DNA of 64,000 bases from Actinokineospora baliensis (GTDB lineage: Bacteria > Actinomycetota > Actinomycetes > Mycobacteriales > Pseudonocardiaceae), in NCBI RefSeq assembly GCF_016907695.1, contig NZ_JAFBCK010000001.1:7490001-7554000 (forward strand). The letters are read 5' to 3'. Positions 7,991 through 16,335 of the stretch are shown one piece after another. The translations under genes and the position numbers were made by a program. A model generated the notes under the pieces. That model was not told where the DNA came from and searched no databases. It was given only the letters and a program-made list of their open reading frames with translations. Within the stretch, counting starts at the first letter, position 1. Every line of letters starts with the position of its first letter.

Positions 7991-8304
7991 CCGCGCACCG
8001 CTGCTGACGGCCCGCAAGACCCCACCACTCGACGACAAAAGGCACGGTGTCCGGCCGCCCGCTGCGCGCACCGCTTCATCGCCCAACTCAGCCCACAGCG
8101 TCCACCGCTTCTGACGACCCGCAAGTCGCCGCAGCCGCACGACGACGACCACGGGCATAGGCCTAGCCGCCCGCCATCCCCGGTTCGCCCAACTCGACGA
8201 CCCGCACCACCCACACGTCCCGGACTCGCAACGGGATGCGCTCCGCTGCGGTTGAGGGCCCGCAGCCCACACCACCGCACGACGCCGACCATCCCGGCTC
8301 AGGC
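7928..8304. repeat. Decayed tandem copies of a convergent gene junction (G/R units)
   Basis: The gap between the convergent genes ending at 7990 and 8305 is built of alternating copies of their 3' ends. Copies of the left gene's end (core ctg..agggcccgcaa..ccccac) lie at 7928-7991 (original), 7999-8045, 8106-8162 and 8242-8303. Copies of the ROK gene's end (core ccatccccg.ttcg.cgcccaactc) lie at about 8051-8106, 8161-8213 and 8305 onward (original). The order alternates, so the stop-to-stop junction was duplicated as a unit at least twice and has since diverged. No gene is seen in 7991-8304. Confidence 0.75.
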
Positions 8305-9186
8305 CTAACCAGCCGCCGCGAGCACCGCCGCGCCGACCATCCCCGCTTCGTCGCCCAACTCGGCCCGCAGCACCCGCGCCACCGGCCGGTGTCCCGCTCC
8401 GGTCACGGCCGCCTCGAACCGTGCCACCGCGTCCCCCAAGAACAGCTCCGCCGACCCCGACACCCCTCCCCCGATCGCCACCACCTCGGGGTCGTACACG
8501 TCGGCGACCAGGGCCAGTCCCTCCCCCAACCACCGCGCCATCTCCCGTACCGCGGCCACCGCGACGGCATCCCCCTCGCGCGCCAACCGGGCCACCTCGC
8601 GTCCGGTTAACTCCCCCGCGCCCAGCTCGAACGCGGTCGCGGCCAACGCGGTCCCCGAGCAGTACCGCTCCCAGCAGCCCCGCTTCCCGCACGGGCAGTC
8701 GCGCCCGTCCGGCACCAACCGCAGGTGGCCGAGTTCCGGCGCGACCCCGAACGCACCCCTATAGACCGTTCCGTCGATCAGCAGCGCGGCGCCGATCCCG
8801 GTTCCCAGCGCGACCAGCAGCCCGACCCGGGCACCTCGCAGGGCCCCGAACCGGGCCTCCGCCACCCCGGCCGCGTTCGCGTCGTGCTCCAACACCACCG
8901 GCAACCCGATGAGCCCCGCCAACCGGTCCGCCACGGCCGACGCCCGCCACGGCAGGTGCGGCGCGAACATCACCGTCCGCCGGTCTGCCGCCACGAACCC
9001 GGCCACCGCCAACCCGACGGCGGACACCTCGAAGTCCGACCGCAGCTCAGCCACCACCCGGCAGATCTCCGCCTCCAGCGACGGCACCCGGGTGGACCCC
9101 CTGGCAACCGCCAGCACCACCCCCGCCGAGTCGACAACCGCGGCCCGGACAGCGGTCCCACCGACGTCGACGCCGATCGTGCTCAC
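8305..9186 (-). CDS. ROK-family sugar kinase (glucokinase-like)
   Basis: Phosphorylates glucose or a related sugar with ATP. The 293-residue product starts STIGVDVGGTAVRAAVVDS, with the phosphate-1 DxGGT motif. It carries LEHDANAAGVAEARFGA (catalytic Asp), LGTGIGAALLIDG, and the ROK zinc motif GHLRLVPDGRDCPCGKRGCWE (His plus three Cys). The GTG start at 9186 overlaps the stop of the upstream 110-aa gene (GTGA), so translation is coupled. It is the last gene of a minus-strand operon ArsA ATPase - HSP20-like - small Cys protein - ROK. Its 3' end is copied in the downstream gap. Exact sugar specificity is not shown. Confidence 0.92.
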   Translation of the reverse strand: MSTIGVDVGGTAVRAAVVDSAGVVLAVARGSTRVPSLEAEICRVVAELRSDFEVSAVGLAVAGFVAADRRTVMFAPHLPWRASAVADRLAGLIGLPVVLEHDANAAGVAEARFGALRGARVGLLVALGTGIGAALLIDGTVYRGAFGVAPELGHLRLVPDGRDCPCGKRGCWERYCSGTALAATAFELGAGELTGREVARLAREGDAVAVAAVREMARWLGEGLALVADVYDPEVVAIGGGVSGSAELFLGDAVARFEAAVTGAGHRPVARVLRAELGDEAGMVGAAVLAAAG

Positions 9187-9515
9187 GGTCGGCGAACGGG
9201 AATGTGCTGAACCCGCCCCGACGTAGGCGGGTCTGGCTGGAACCCGGGCATGTGCGGTTCCCCAGGATGCCAACGGTCAGCCAGAACGGCCCGCAGCAGT
9301 GCGACCAGATCCGCCAGACGCTCAACACCGGCGGCCGCCAGCTCGTTGGGTTCCCCACGCAGAACGGCGACGAGGGCGCACAGCGGACAGGACTGACACG
9401 GGGTCGCACCAGACGGCGTCGCAGCCACGCGATCCAGCCACGGCCCGACCTGGTCGGCGGCGGCGGTGAGCAGCAGGGCCAGCTCATTGGCCAACCGAGT
9501 ACCGGGATCAGTCAC
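9183..9515 (-). CDS. Small conserved protein with CxxCxxC motif
   Basis: A 110-residue protein with no signal peptide. The centre has a cysteine cluster PCQSCPLCALVAVLRGEP (C-x2-C-x2-C), which could bind a metal or Fe-S cluster, flanked by amphipathic helices; the tail is Pro-rich. GTG 9515 follows a good ggaggg. Comparable proteins accompany ArsA-like ATPases and ROK kinases in other actinomycetes, but their function is unknown to me. It overlaps the ROK gene by four bases (GTGA). Confidence 0.75.
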   Translation of the reverse strand: MTDPGTRLANELALLLTAAADQVGPWLDRVAATPSGATPCQSCPLCALVAVLRGEPNELAAAGVERLADLVALLRAVLADRWHPGEPHMPGFQPDPPTSGRVQHIPVRRP

Positions 9516-9555
9516 TGGCTGCCCTCCTGACCGGCGCCAAACGCCGCTGCACAAG

Positions 9556-9783
9556 TCACGGGCCAGCCTCCCGACCAGGCGCGAACCGGACAACCACGCC
9601 CGCCCAATCAGCGGCGACCTCGATGCGGCCGCGCACCACCTTCGGCAAGGCGACAACTTGTCGGGCGCCACCAATCACGATCGCCACATCGTCCCCGACA
9701 CGACTCAGCCCCAAGGCAGCCACGTCCATCCGCAACAGCTGGTCAGGCCCCTCACCGGCCAGGCAGCCGCCAGATCGGTTCAC
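9556..9783 (-). CDS. Stand-alone ArsA HSP20-like domain (duplicated C-terminus of the ATPase)
   Basis: The 75-residue product matches residues about 305-380 of the adjacent ArsA ATPase: DQLLRMDVAALGLSRVGDD versus DQLLRIALPLPDAVALGLARVGDD, and both end VVRFAPGREAGP / VIVRFAPGREAGP. It starts at GTG 9783, overlapping the ATPase stop (GTGA). The 3' end of the ATPase gene has thus been duplicated in tandem and kept open as a translationally coupled mini-gene. The domain is the HSP20-like fold found at the end of actinobacterial ArsA homologues. It may compete with or pair to the parent's domain, or be a non-functional duplicate. Confidence 0.65.
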   Translation of the reverse strand: MNRSGGCLAGEGPDQLLRMDVAALGLSRVGDDVAIVIGGARQVVALPKVVRGRIEVAADWAGVVVRFAPGREAGP

Positions 9784-10922
9784 GGACCAGCCTCCCGACC
9801 AGGCGCGAATCGCACAATCACACCCGCCCGATCGGCCTCAGCGTCACGAACCACGTGTTCCCGCAACACCTCAGGCAGAGCCACGACCCGCCGCACGCCG
9901 TCCACCGTGATCGCCAGGTCATCCCCTACCCGCGCCAGCCCCAACGCGACCGCATCAGGCAGCGGCAAGGCGATCCGCAACAGCTGGTCCACCCCGTCCG
10001 CCGTGATTGACAGCAGCGGGGTACCCGCCGGTCGGGTCGCCAAGGGGTCTGTGTCGCCGTAGAGCGAGCCAGCGAGGCCACGCAAAGCAACAAGACCAAC
10101 AGGCTCGGCCGCGACGTGTTCCACCCGGTGCAGTGGCAACCCCCCGGTGTCCAATTCGGACAGCACCGCGTCCTGTTCGGATCGCCGGTCGCGCATCCAC
10201 GCCGCCGCGGGGCCGCGCCAGCGGCTGGCGCGCGGGACGAGGCGGTTGGCGATCATGGCGTCGACGTGGATGTCGCGCAGGGCCAGGGCGGCCAGGGTGC
10301 GGCGGGTTTCGGCGGCGACGAGGCGTTCGGGGGTGAGGACCAGGCGGACGGCGGTGACCGTGGGGTCGGTCAGCAGTGATCGCAGGTCCGCCAGGTGCTC
10401 GGCAAGCGTCCCGACGACGGCGGCCGCGGCGCGCACTTCCGACACCAGCCGTGCCCGGGTCCGGCTCAGGTAGGCGGCGATGGCCTCGGGCAACGCGAGC
10501 AGCCGCAGGGTCTCGGCGGTCGGGCCGCAGTCGACGACGAGTACGTCCCAGGTGCCGGTGCGGGCGAGCCGGGCGACCTCGGTGAGGGCGAGCAGTTCGT
10601 CCACGCCGGGCACCACGGTGAGTTCCTCGGCGTCGAGCGCGGAGAGCCCGAGCCCGGCGGCGAACCGGCCGAGGTGCTGTCGCAGTGCGGGCCAGGACTG
10701 GTCGACCAGGGCGCGGGCGTCGATGTGCGCGGCGTGCAGTGCGGCGTCCACCTGGGACGGTTCGGCGCCGAGGGTGACGTCGAGGGCGTCGGCCAGCGAG
10801 TGGGCCGGGTCGGTGGAGACCACCAGGGTCCGCTGCCCGCGCGCGGCGAGCTGGGCGGCGGTGGCCGCGGCGAGGGTGGTCTTGCCGACCCCGCCCTTCC
10901 CGGTGAACAGCAGTACCCGCAC
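9780..10922 (-). CDS. ArsA-family ATPase with C-terminal HSP20-like domain
   Basis: A soluble P-loop ATPase of the ArsA/GET3 group. The deviant Walker A GKGGVGKTT is at residues 8-16. Switch I region is STDPAHSLADALD, and the Walker B segment is WDVLVVDCGPTAETLRLLALPE. The last 75 residues form the HSP20-like domain typical of actinobacterial members. No Cys triad for arsenite is seen, so an arsenical pump role is unlikely; a role in protein or lipid handling is more probable. From memory it corresponds to Rv2184c, next to an SRPBCC protein (Rv2185c) as here. The start GTG 10922 abuts the SRPBCC stop. Confidence 0.88.
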   Translation of the reverse strand: MRVLLFTGKGGVGKTTLAAATAAQLAARGQRTLVVSTDPAHSLADALDVTLGAEPSQVDAALHAAHIDARALVDQSWPALRQHLGRFAAGLGLSALDAEELTVVPGVDELLALTEVARLARTGTWDVLVVDCGPTAETLRLLALPEAIAAYLSRTRARLVSEVRAAAAVVGTLAEHLADLRSLLTDPTVTAVRLVLTPERLVAAETRRTLAALALRDIHVDAMIANRLVPRASRWRGPAAAWMRDRRSEQDAVLSELDTGGLPLHRVEHVAAEPVGLVALRGLAGSLYGDTDPLATRPAGTPLLSITADGVDQLLRIALPLPDAVALGLARVGDDLAITVDGVRRVVALPEVLREHVVRDAEADRAGVIVRFAPGREAGP

Positions 10923-11360
10923 TCAGCCCCGCTCGACGCGGCGCTTGAGCTCCTTGAGCGCGGTGTCCATGATCATCTTCTCCGCCTTGCGCCGGAACAG
11001 GCCGATCATCGGCACCGCCAGCTGCACCGACAGCGTGTAGGTGACCGTGGTGCGATCCCCCTCCGGGGTCAGCGCGTAGCGGCCGTTCTGCGAGCGCTGC
11101 ATCTGCCCCTTCACCAGCGACCACGCCACGGTGAGCCCGTCGGCCGACCACTCGTAGGCCAGCGTGTAGGAGTCCTTGAACGGCCCCGACTCCAGGGTGA
11201 AGGCGACCTGCTCGGCGCGGCCGTCCGCGCCCGCGGCGAGCACCTCGGTCTTGGTGAACGCCTGCGCCCACTCGGGGTACGCCGGGAAGTCCGCGATCAC
11301 CGCCATGATCCGCTCTGGCGGCGCGTCGACGACGATGGACTGGGTGGACTCGTCGGCCAT
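10923..11360 (-). CDS. SRPBCC/START-like lipid-binding protein
   Basis: A 145-residue START-fold (polyketide cyclase/dehydrase-like) protein. The typical beginning is MADESTQSIVVDAPPERIMAVIADFPAYPEW, and it ends with a long C-terminal helix (AEKMIMDTALKELKRRVERG). These proteins bind a hydrophobic ligand in a cavity. ATG 11360 is preferred to an upstream frame extension because MADEST is the conserved start. Its stop touches the start of the ArsA ATPase, a pairing conserved with mycobacteria, which suggests a joint role. Ligand unknown. Confidence 0.88.
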   Translation of the reverse strand: MADESTQSIVVDAPPERIMAVIADFPAYPEWAQAFTKTEVLAAGADGRAEQVAFTLESGPFKDSYTLAYEWSADGLTVAWSLVKGQMQRSQNGRYALTPEGDRTTVTYTLSVQLAVPMIGLFRRKAEKMIMDTALKELKRRVERG

Positions 11361-11402
11361 GCCCGGGAGGTTACCCGGTGCCGCCCGCCTCGGGGGCACG
11401 GC

Positions 11403-12191
11403 TCACCAGCGCAGCACGTAGGGCCTGCCGGTGCGCTGGAAGTGCCCGACGTTGGCGCACTCGGTCCGCCCGACCCGCACCCGCGCCGCCAGCGGCTGGT
11501 GCACGTGCCCGAACACCGCCCACCTGGGCCGGTGCTCGGTGATCGCGCGCAGCAGCGCGGCCGACCCGATCTCGGCGCGCCTGGCCAGCACGTCGTAGGT
11601 CAGCTCGGGCACCTCCGGCGGCACGTGGCTGCACAGCACGTCCACCGGTCCCAGCGCGGCGACCCCGGCGTCGAAGTCCTCTGCGGTGCGCAGGTACGGC
11701 CGGAACACCGAGCCGCGGCGCGGTACCGATCCCGGCGGCAGCAGCGCCCCGCCGACGAACCCGAACCGCAGCCCGCCGATCTCGGTGCTCTCCCCGTCGA
11801 GCACGCGCACGCCCTCGCCGATGAACTCCGGCCACAGCCACGGCTGGTCGACGTTGCCGGGGGTGGCGTAGGTGGGCGCGGTCATCGCCGCGAACAGCTC
11901 CTTGTACTGGGCGCGCACCGCCTCTTCGACCACCGCGGCGGCGTCTTCGAGCCCGGTCCACAGCTCGCGGGCGTACGCGGCTGCGGCGCCGTGCTTGCGC
12001 TCGCGGCGCAGCCCGGCGAACACCGCGACCCGCTCCGGCCCGAACACGCGGCCCATGATCCCGCCGGAGTGGTCGTGGTAGTCGACGAAGTCGACGAGGT
12101 CACCGAGCACGACGAGCGCGTCGGCCCCGTCCCCGGCCCTGGCCAGCGCCTCGGCGTTGCCATGCACATCGGACACCACATGGACCCGCAC
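11403..12191 (-). CDS. Calcineurin-like metallophosphoesterase
   Basis: A 262-residue binuclear metal phosphoesterase. Motifs in order: SDVHGN (Asp-x-His near residue 8), VVLGDLVDF (GDxxD-type), GNVDQPW (GNxD/H), SHVPPEVPE and GHVHQPLAARV (GHxH). All metal ligands are present. GTG 12191 gives VRVHVVSDVHGN. It lies 10 bp downstream of the SRPBCC gene at 12202 in the same orientation. The substrate (nucleotide, phospholipid or protein) cannot be told. Confidence 0.88.
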   Translation of the reverse strand: MRVHVVSDVHGNAEALARAGDGADALVVLGDLVDFVDYHDHSGGIMGRVFGPERVAVFAGLRRERKHGAAAAYARELWTGLEDAAAVVEEAVRAQYKELFAAMTAPTYATPGNVDQPWLWPEFIGEGVRVLDGESTEIGGLRFGFVGGALLPPGSVPRRGSVFRPYLRTAEDFDAGVAALGPVDVLCSHVPPEVPELTYDVLARRAEIGSAALLRAITEHRPRWAVFGHVHQPLAARVRVGRTECANVGHFQRTGRPYVLRW

Positions 12192-12201
12192 GGCGATCAG
12201 G

Positions 12202-12582
12202 TTACGCGGGCTCCGGGGCCACACCGGGCGCCCGCCCGGCTTCCAGCACCGCCTTGAGCCGCAACGCCACCCGCTTGGCGGCCAGTTGGCGGCGGGTGCG
12301 CTCGGCGGCCAGGCGCCGCGGCGGCATCGGGCCGGGGGTGTCGGCGCGCAGGAAGTAGTGCACGAGGGTGCCGTCGAGCACGGCCTCCAGCCAGATCTCC
12401 ATGGTGCCCACCAGCGCGCCGCGCACGGTCCAGCGCAGCCCCTCGGCGCCCCGGTCGGCGTAGACGGCCAGCGACAGGTCCGGCCAGAACCGGCGCCAGG
12501 CGGCCGGATCGGCGAACACCGCGGCCACGACCGGCGGCGGCACGGCGAGGAAGGTCTCGTCCACCACATCGACTTGCGGCAT
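12202..12582 (-). CDS. Small SRPBCC-fold protein
   Basis: A 126-residue protein beginning MPQVDVVDETFLAVPPPVVAAVFADPAAWRRFWPD, which is the START-like ligand-binding fold. It contains LRWTVRGALVGTMEIWLEAVLDGTLVHYFLRAD and a basic C-terminal helix (RTRRQLAAKRVALRLKAVLE). It is the second SRPBCC protein within 2 kb, diverging from the acyl-CoA ligase. Association with a fatty acyl ligase hints at lipid ligands, which is inference. It is the first gene of the minus-strand run down to the ROK kinase. Confidence 0.85.
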   Translation of the reverse strand: MPQVDVVDETFLAVPPPVVAAVFADPAAWRRFWPDLSLAVYADRGAEGLRWTVRGALVGTMEIWLEAVLDGTLVHYFLRADTPGPMPPRRLAAERTRRQLAAKRVALRLKAVLEAGRAPGVAPEPA

Positions 12583-12662
12583 CCGCGCAGCATGCCACGG
12601 TGGAGGCGGACCCGGGTCAGTGCCTGACCCCGGGGTGTGGTCGGCTGGGTCGGGAGGTCGCC

Positions 12663-14405
12663 ATGCGGGAGTACAGCGGGCCGGGGAACGCGCCGGTGGC
12701 GGCCGGGGACAACCTGGCCGACGTGGTGCGGTCGAACGCGGCGCGGTTCCCCGACGCGATCGCCTTCCGCAGGCGGGTGGACCGGCGCTGGGTCGGGGTG
12801 AGCGCCGAGGAGTTCGCCGCGCACGTGTTGGCGCTGGCCAAGGGGTTGGTGGCGGCCGGGTTGGCGCCCGGTGACCGGGTCGCGCTGCTGTCGCGGACCC
12901 GCTACGAGTGGACCGTGCTGGACTTCGCGATCTGGTTCGCGGGGTGCGTCGGCGTCCCGGTGTACGAGACGTCCTCGGCCGAGCAGGTGGCGTGGATCCT
13001 GGCCGATTCGGGGGCGCGGGCGGTCGTGGTGGAGACCGGCGCGCACCGGGCGGTGGTGGAGGGGGTCGTGGACCGGCTGGGTGAGGTCGGCTGGATCTGG
13101 CAGCTGGACGGGACCGCGGTCGACGAGCTGACCGCGCTCGGGGCCGGTGTCGACGAGGGCACCGTGCGCGGGCGGACGCCGGGGGCCGACGACTTGGCGA
13201 CGGTCGTCTACACGTCCGGGACGACCGGGCGGCCGAAGGGCGTGGTGCTGACCCACCGCAACCTGCTCGCCCAGGCCCGCGCCGACCTGGCGGCGTTCCC
13301 GTCGCTGCTGCGACCGGGCAACTCGATGCTGGTGTTCCTCCCGCTGGCGCACGTGTTCGCCCGCACCATCGCGCTGGCCTGCGTCTACGCGCGCACGACG
13401 CTGGGGCACCTGCCGGACGTGCGGACGCTGACCGACGACCTGGCGGCGTTCCGGCCGACGTTCGTGGTCGCGGTGCCCAGGGTGTTCGAGAAGCTGCACG
13501 CGACGGCCAGGCAGCGGGCGGTGGGACAGGGGCTCGGCGCGGTCTTCGACGCGGCCGAGAAGGTGGCCGTCGAGTACAGCCGCGCCCCGGGGTCGCTGCT
13601 GTTGCTGGCCAAGCACGTGGTGGCCGACCGGCTGGTCAACGCCAGGATCCGAGCCGCGCTCGGTGGTCGGTGCCGTGCGGCGATCTGCGGTGGGGCGCCG
13701 CTGGGCGAGCACCTGGCGCACTTCTTCCGCGGCGTGGGCGTGCCGGTGTACGAGGGCTACGGCCTGACCGAGACGGCGGCGGCGATCTGCGTCAACACCG
13801 AGGCGGCCACGCGGGTCGGCACGGTCGGTCGGCCGGTGGCGGGGGCGGCCGTGCGGGTTCTCGACGACGGCGAGATCGCGCTGCGCGGGGAGATGGTGTC
13901 GCCGGGGTACTGGAACAACCCGGAGGCCACCGCCGAGGTGCTGGTGGACGGCTGGTTCCACACCGGCGACCTGGGCACCGTCGACGCGGACGGCTTCCTG
14001 CGGATCACCGGGCGCAACAAGGAGATCATCGTGACCGCTGGCGGCAAGAACGTCGCGCCCGCGGTGCTGGAGGACGCGGTGCGCCGCCACCCGTTGGTCA
14101 GCCAGTGCGTGCTCGTCGGCGACCGGCAGCCCTACATCGCCGCGCTGATCACCCTCGACCCCGACGAGCTGCGCACTCGCGGCTGGGCCCGGCTGTCGAC
14201 CAGGTCGGCCACCCTGCGCGCCGAGATCCAGACCGCCGTCGACGCGGCCAACGCCCTGGTGTCGCGCGCGGAGGGCGTCCGCCGCTTCGCCATCCTCGAC
14301 GACGACTTCACCGAGGCCGCCGGGGAACTGACCCCCAGCCTCAAGCTGCGCCGGGACGTGATCCTCAAGACCCGTGCCGCCGAGGTCGCCGCGCTCTACG
14401 CGTGA
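12663..14405 (+). CDS. fadD15: Long-chain fatty acyl-CoA ligase (FadD15-like)
   Basis: Activates fatty acids to acyl-CoA via an acyl-adenylate. The 580-residue product shows [17 protein letters not shown] (AMP-binding P-loop), [12 protein letters not shown] (A5), [19 protein letters not shown] (A7/A8) and [17 protein letters not shown] (hinge and catalytic Lys region). ATG 12663 behind ggtcggga/gggaggtcgcc gives [12 protein letters not shown], as in mycobacterial FadD15 (Rv2187), which sits in the same order next to pimB. It diverges from the SRPBCC gene. The symbol follows this synteny; chain-length preference is not visible. Confidence 0.9.
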   Translation: MREYSGPGNAPVAAGDNLADVVRSNAARFPDAIAFRRRVDRRWVGVSAEEFAAHVLALAKGLVAAGLAPGDRVALLSRTRYEWTVLDFAIWFAGCVGVPVYETSSAEQVAWILADSGARAVVVETGAHRAVVEGVVDRLGEVGWIWQLDGTAVDELTALGAGVDEGTVRGRTPGADDLATVVYTSGTTGRPKGVVLTHRNLLAQARADLAAFPSLLRPGNSMLVFLPLAHVFARTIALACVYARTTLGHLPDVRTLTDDLAAFRPTFVVAVPRVFEKLHATARQRAVGQGLGAVFDAAEKVAVEYSRAPGSLLLLAKHVVADRLVNARIRAALGGRCRAAICGGAPLGEHLAHFFRGVGVPVYEGYGLTETAAAICVNTEAATRVGTVGRPVAGAAVRVLDDGEIALRGEMVSPGYWNNPEATAEVLVDGWFHTGDLGTVDADGFLRITGRNKEIIVTAGGKNVAPAVLEDAVRRHPLVSQCVLVGDRQPYIAALITLDPDELRTRGWARLSTRSATLRAEIQTAVDAANALVSRAEGVRRFAILDDDFTEAAGELTPSLKLRRDVILKTRAAEVAALYA

Positions 14406-14500
14406 TGGGTCCACCTGTGCAGTGGTCATGATCGGTTGTGCACGACCGGTTCCGGCTCGGCCCCGCCCCGGCGAGGGTGGGGGTGAGCGAGGAGGCGGGG

Positions 14501-14845
14501 ATGGACGAACACGGGCTGGTCGGGCTGATCAGCGGGGAACTGGGTGGCGGGTTCGCGGTGGACCCGGCGGCGCTGGCGCGGTACGGGCGGTCGGCTGATG
14601 AGCGGGCCGAGGCGTTGCGGCGGGCGGGTCGGGGGCTCGCGGCGGTGGACGGGGCCGGGTTCGGGTGGATCGGGCGGGAGTCCGGGTTCGCCGACGCGCT
14701 GCGGGAGTGCGCCGAGCGGGTGCGGGAGCGGGTCGAGGACCGCGCGGACGACGTGGAGCGGTTGGGGATCGCGGTGGCCAGGACCGGGGCCGAGCACCGC
14801 CGCGACGACCGGGCCAGGGCGGCGGGGCTGGGGCGGCTGGCGTGA
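14501..14845 (+). CDS. EspC-like type VII secretion associated small protein
   Basis: A 114-residue helical protein. Its N-terminal part, GGFAVDPAALARYGRSADERAEALRRAGRGL, is the EspC (ESX-1 secretion-associated, DUF2580-like) pattern; the rest is a long charged helix. ATG 14501 follows ggaggcgggg. Its stop overlaps the start of the CHAP effector (GTGA), so the two are coupled and likely form a heterodimeric secretion substrate in the EsxA/B or EspC/PE style. No ESX core gene is in the window. It is the first gene of a four-gene cassette inserted between fadD15 and pimB. Confidence 0.75.
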   Translation: MDEHGLVGLISGELGGGFAVDPAALARYGRSADERAEALRRAGRGLAAVDGAGFGWIGRESGFADALRECAERVRERVEDRADDVERLGIAVARTGAEHRRDDRARAAGLGRLA

Positions 14846-15816
14846 TCGACACCCGGCAGGTCGCCCGGCACTTCGCGGCGACGATGGTGGAGCACCGGAA
14901 CCGGCTCGCGGGCAAGGCCGAGGACGCCGAAGCCGCGCGGCAAGCGTTTGCGCGGGTGCACGACGACCTGGCTGAGCAGCGCAAGGAGCACCGGGTCGCT
15001 GGCGAGACCGTGCTGGCCGACTGGACCGGCCACGACGCGTCGAGTTTCGAGCGGCGGTCGGATCGCACCCGAGCGGGCTTGCGCGAGACCGGCGAGTCCT
15101 CGGCTCGGGCGGCCGCGATCACCACGGATGCCGCGCAAGCCCTGACTTCTGGACACACTGCCGTGGTCCGCCTCTTGGACGAGTACACCGACCGCGCGGT
15201 CCGCATACTCGACGCGGCGGTGGCAGTAGGACAACGGGCAGCGCTATTACGCGCGGCGGGCCAGGTCGCGGACTTGGTGCGCCACTACACGAGCGAGTCG
15301 GCTAAGACGGTCGCAGAGACGAAGGCAGCTCTATCGGACGCCGCGCATCGATTGCGGGAGTTGGCACCTTCGCGCAAGGAGACCAAGCCGGCTGGCCCTG
15401 TCGCGAAGAAGCACGGCAACATAACCCAGATCGCGGCAACCCAACTCGGCTACCACGAGGGCCCCGGCAACGCGAACAAGTACGGCCCGGCCGCGGCATG
15501 GTGCTCGTCCTTCGCCACCTGGGTCTGGCGGCGCGCGGGCGTGAACATCCCACTACTCCCGTTCACCGGCGACGTCTTCACTTGGGGCAAGAGCAAAGGC
15601 TTGGTCTATAGGGACCTCAGCCGAGCGCGGCCGGGCGACGTGCTGCTATTCGGCACCGGACCACAGAACACATCCACCAGCACCCACATCGGCATAGTCG
15701 AGAAGGTCAACAGCAACACGGTGACGCTCATCGAAGGCAACGCGGGCGATGCTGTCGCGCGCAGAACACACACCCTGTCCCACAACACCTTCTACGGGGG
15801 CGTCCACCCATCATGA
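14842..15816 (+). CDS. Type VII-type effector with C-terminal CHAP amidase domain
   Basis: A 324-residue two-part protein. Residues 1-175 are helical with a WTG turn at 61-63, the WXG100/LXG-like secretion module. Residues about 193-324 are a CHAP (Cys-His amidohydrolase/peptidase) domain: AAAWCSSFATWVWRRAGV with nucleophile Cys221, THIGIVEKV with His282, and LIEGNAG with Glu298/Asn300. CHAP enzymes cut peptidoglycan peptides or isopeptide bonds. There is no Sec signal, so type VII export is inferred. It overlaps both neighbours by four bases. No dedicated immunity gene is recognised; the next two small genes are candidates by position only. Confidence 0.85.
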   Translation: MIDTRQVARHFAATMVEHRNRLAGKAEDAEAARQAFARVHDDLAEQRKEHRVAGETVLADWTGHDASSFERRSDRTRAGLRETGESSARAAAITTDAAQALTSGHTAVVRLLDEYTDRAVRILDAAVAVGQRAALLRAAGQVADLVRHYTSESAKTVAETKAALSDAAHRLRELAPSRKETKPAGPVAKKHGNITQIAATQLGYHEGPGNANKYGPAAAWCSSFATWVWRRAGVNIPLLPFTGDVFTWGKSKGLVYRDLSRARPGDVLLFGTGPQNTSTSTHIGIVEKVNSNTVTLIEGNAGDAVARRTHTLSHNTFYGGVHPS

Positions 15817-16070
15817 CCGGCCAAGCCCAAGCCAACGGCGTAGAAGCCACCGTCCACCCCGGCGGGATGCTGTCCAGGTTGACCCTCACCGAGTCCGCCC
15901 TCCGCAGACCTGATCTAGCCGAGGTGATCCTCAGAGTGATCGACCAAGCCACCGCAGAAGCCAATCACCGAATCCGCCATCTTCTGGAAGAGGTGGACCC
16001 CGCCCTGCTCAACCTCTCTTCGCCTAAGACAACCGAGGACACCACCCCCACCACCTGGCGCACCCAGTGA
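15813..16070 (+). CDS. Small YbaB/EbfC-like protein, first of pair
   Basis: An 85-residue protein with a YbaB-like strand-strand-helix core: VEATVHPGGMLSRLTLTESALRRPDLAEVILRVIDQATAEANHRI. It lacks the long first helix of classical YbaB. The ATG at 15813 overlaps the effector stop (ATGA). YbaB-like proteins are frequent companions of type VII secretion substrates in actinomycetes, perhaps as chaperones or partners. That role is inference from context. Confidence 0.65.
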   Translation: MTGQAQANGVEATVHPGGMLSRLTLTESALRRPDLAEVILRVIDQATAEANHRIRHLLEEVDPALLNLSSPKTTEDTTPTTWRTQ

Positions 16071-16315
16071 CCGTCTCCCAACGCCTCAACGCAATCACCG
16101 CCTCAGCCAACGGCAAACACGGCATAGAGGTGACGGTGAACCTAGAGGGCAAACTGATCGCCCTAACCCTCGGCACCGCCCAACGCCGCATGACAGCCCC
16201 GGAACTGGCCGCCGAGATCCACTCCCTAGCCAAGACAGCGGCCGCCTCTGCCCTGTCCGAAGGCATGGCCATCCTGGCCCCCTTCGCCGACCTGTTCCCC
16301 AACCAGAACTCTTAG
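16067..16315 (+). CDS. Small YbaB/EbfC-like protein, second of pair
   Basis: An 82-residue protein: N-terminal helix MTVSQRLNAITASANGKHG, then IEVTVNLEGKLIALTLGTAQRRMTAPELAAEIHSLAKTAAASAL, the YbaB fold. GTG 16067 overlaps the previous stop (GTGA). It shares fold and pattern with the preceding gene, so the pair may be an old duplication or form a heterodimer. It closes the cassette and converges on pimB with a 20-bp gap. Confidence 0.65.
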   Translation: MTVSQRLNAITASANGKHGIEVTVNLEGKLIALTLGTAQRRMTAPELAAEIHSLAKTAAASALSEGMAILAPFADLFPNQNS

Positions 16316-16335
16316 ACACGTCCCGGCAAGGCCGC

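Noticed and set aside
9780-10922. Arsenite pump ATPase
   Set aside because: It has only one ATPase half, no Cys triad for arsenite and no arsB, arsC or arsR nearby; actinobacterial ArsA homologues of this type are not resistance genes.
14501-16315. Complete ESX secretion system
   Set aside because: No EccB/C/D, MycP or EccA gene is in the window; only substrate-type genes are present.
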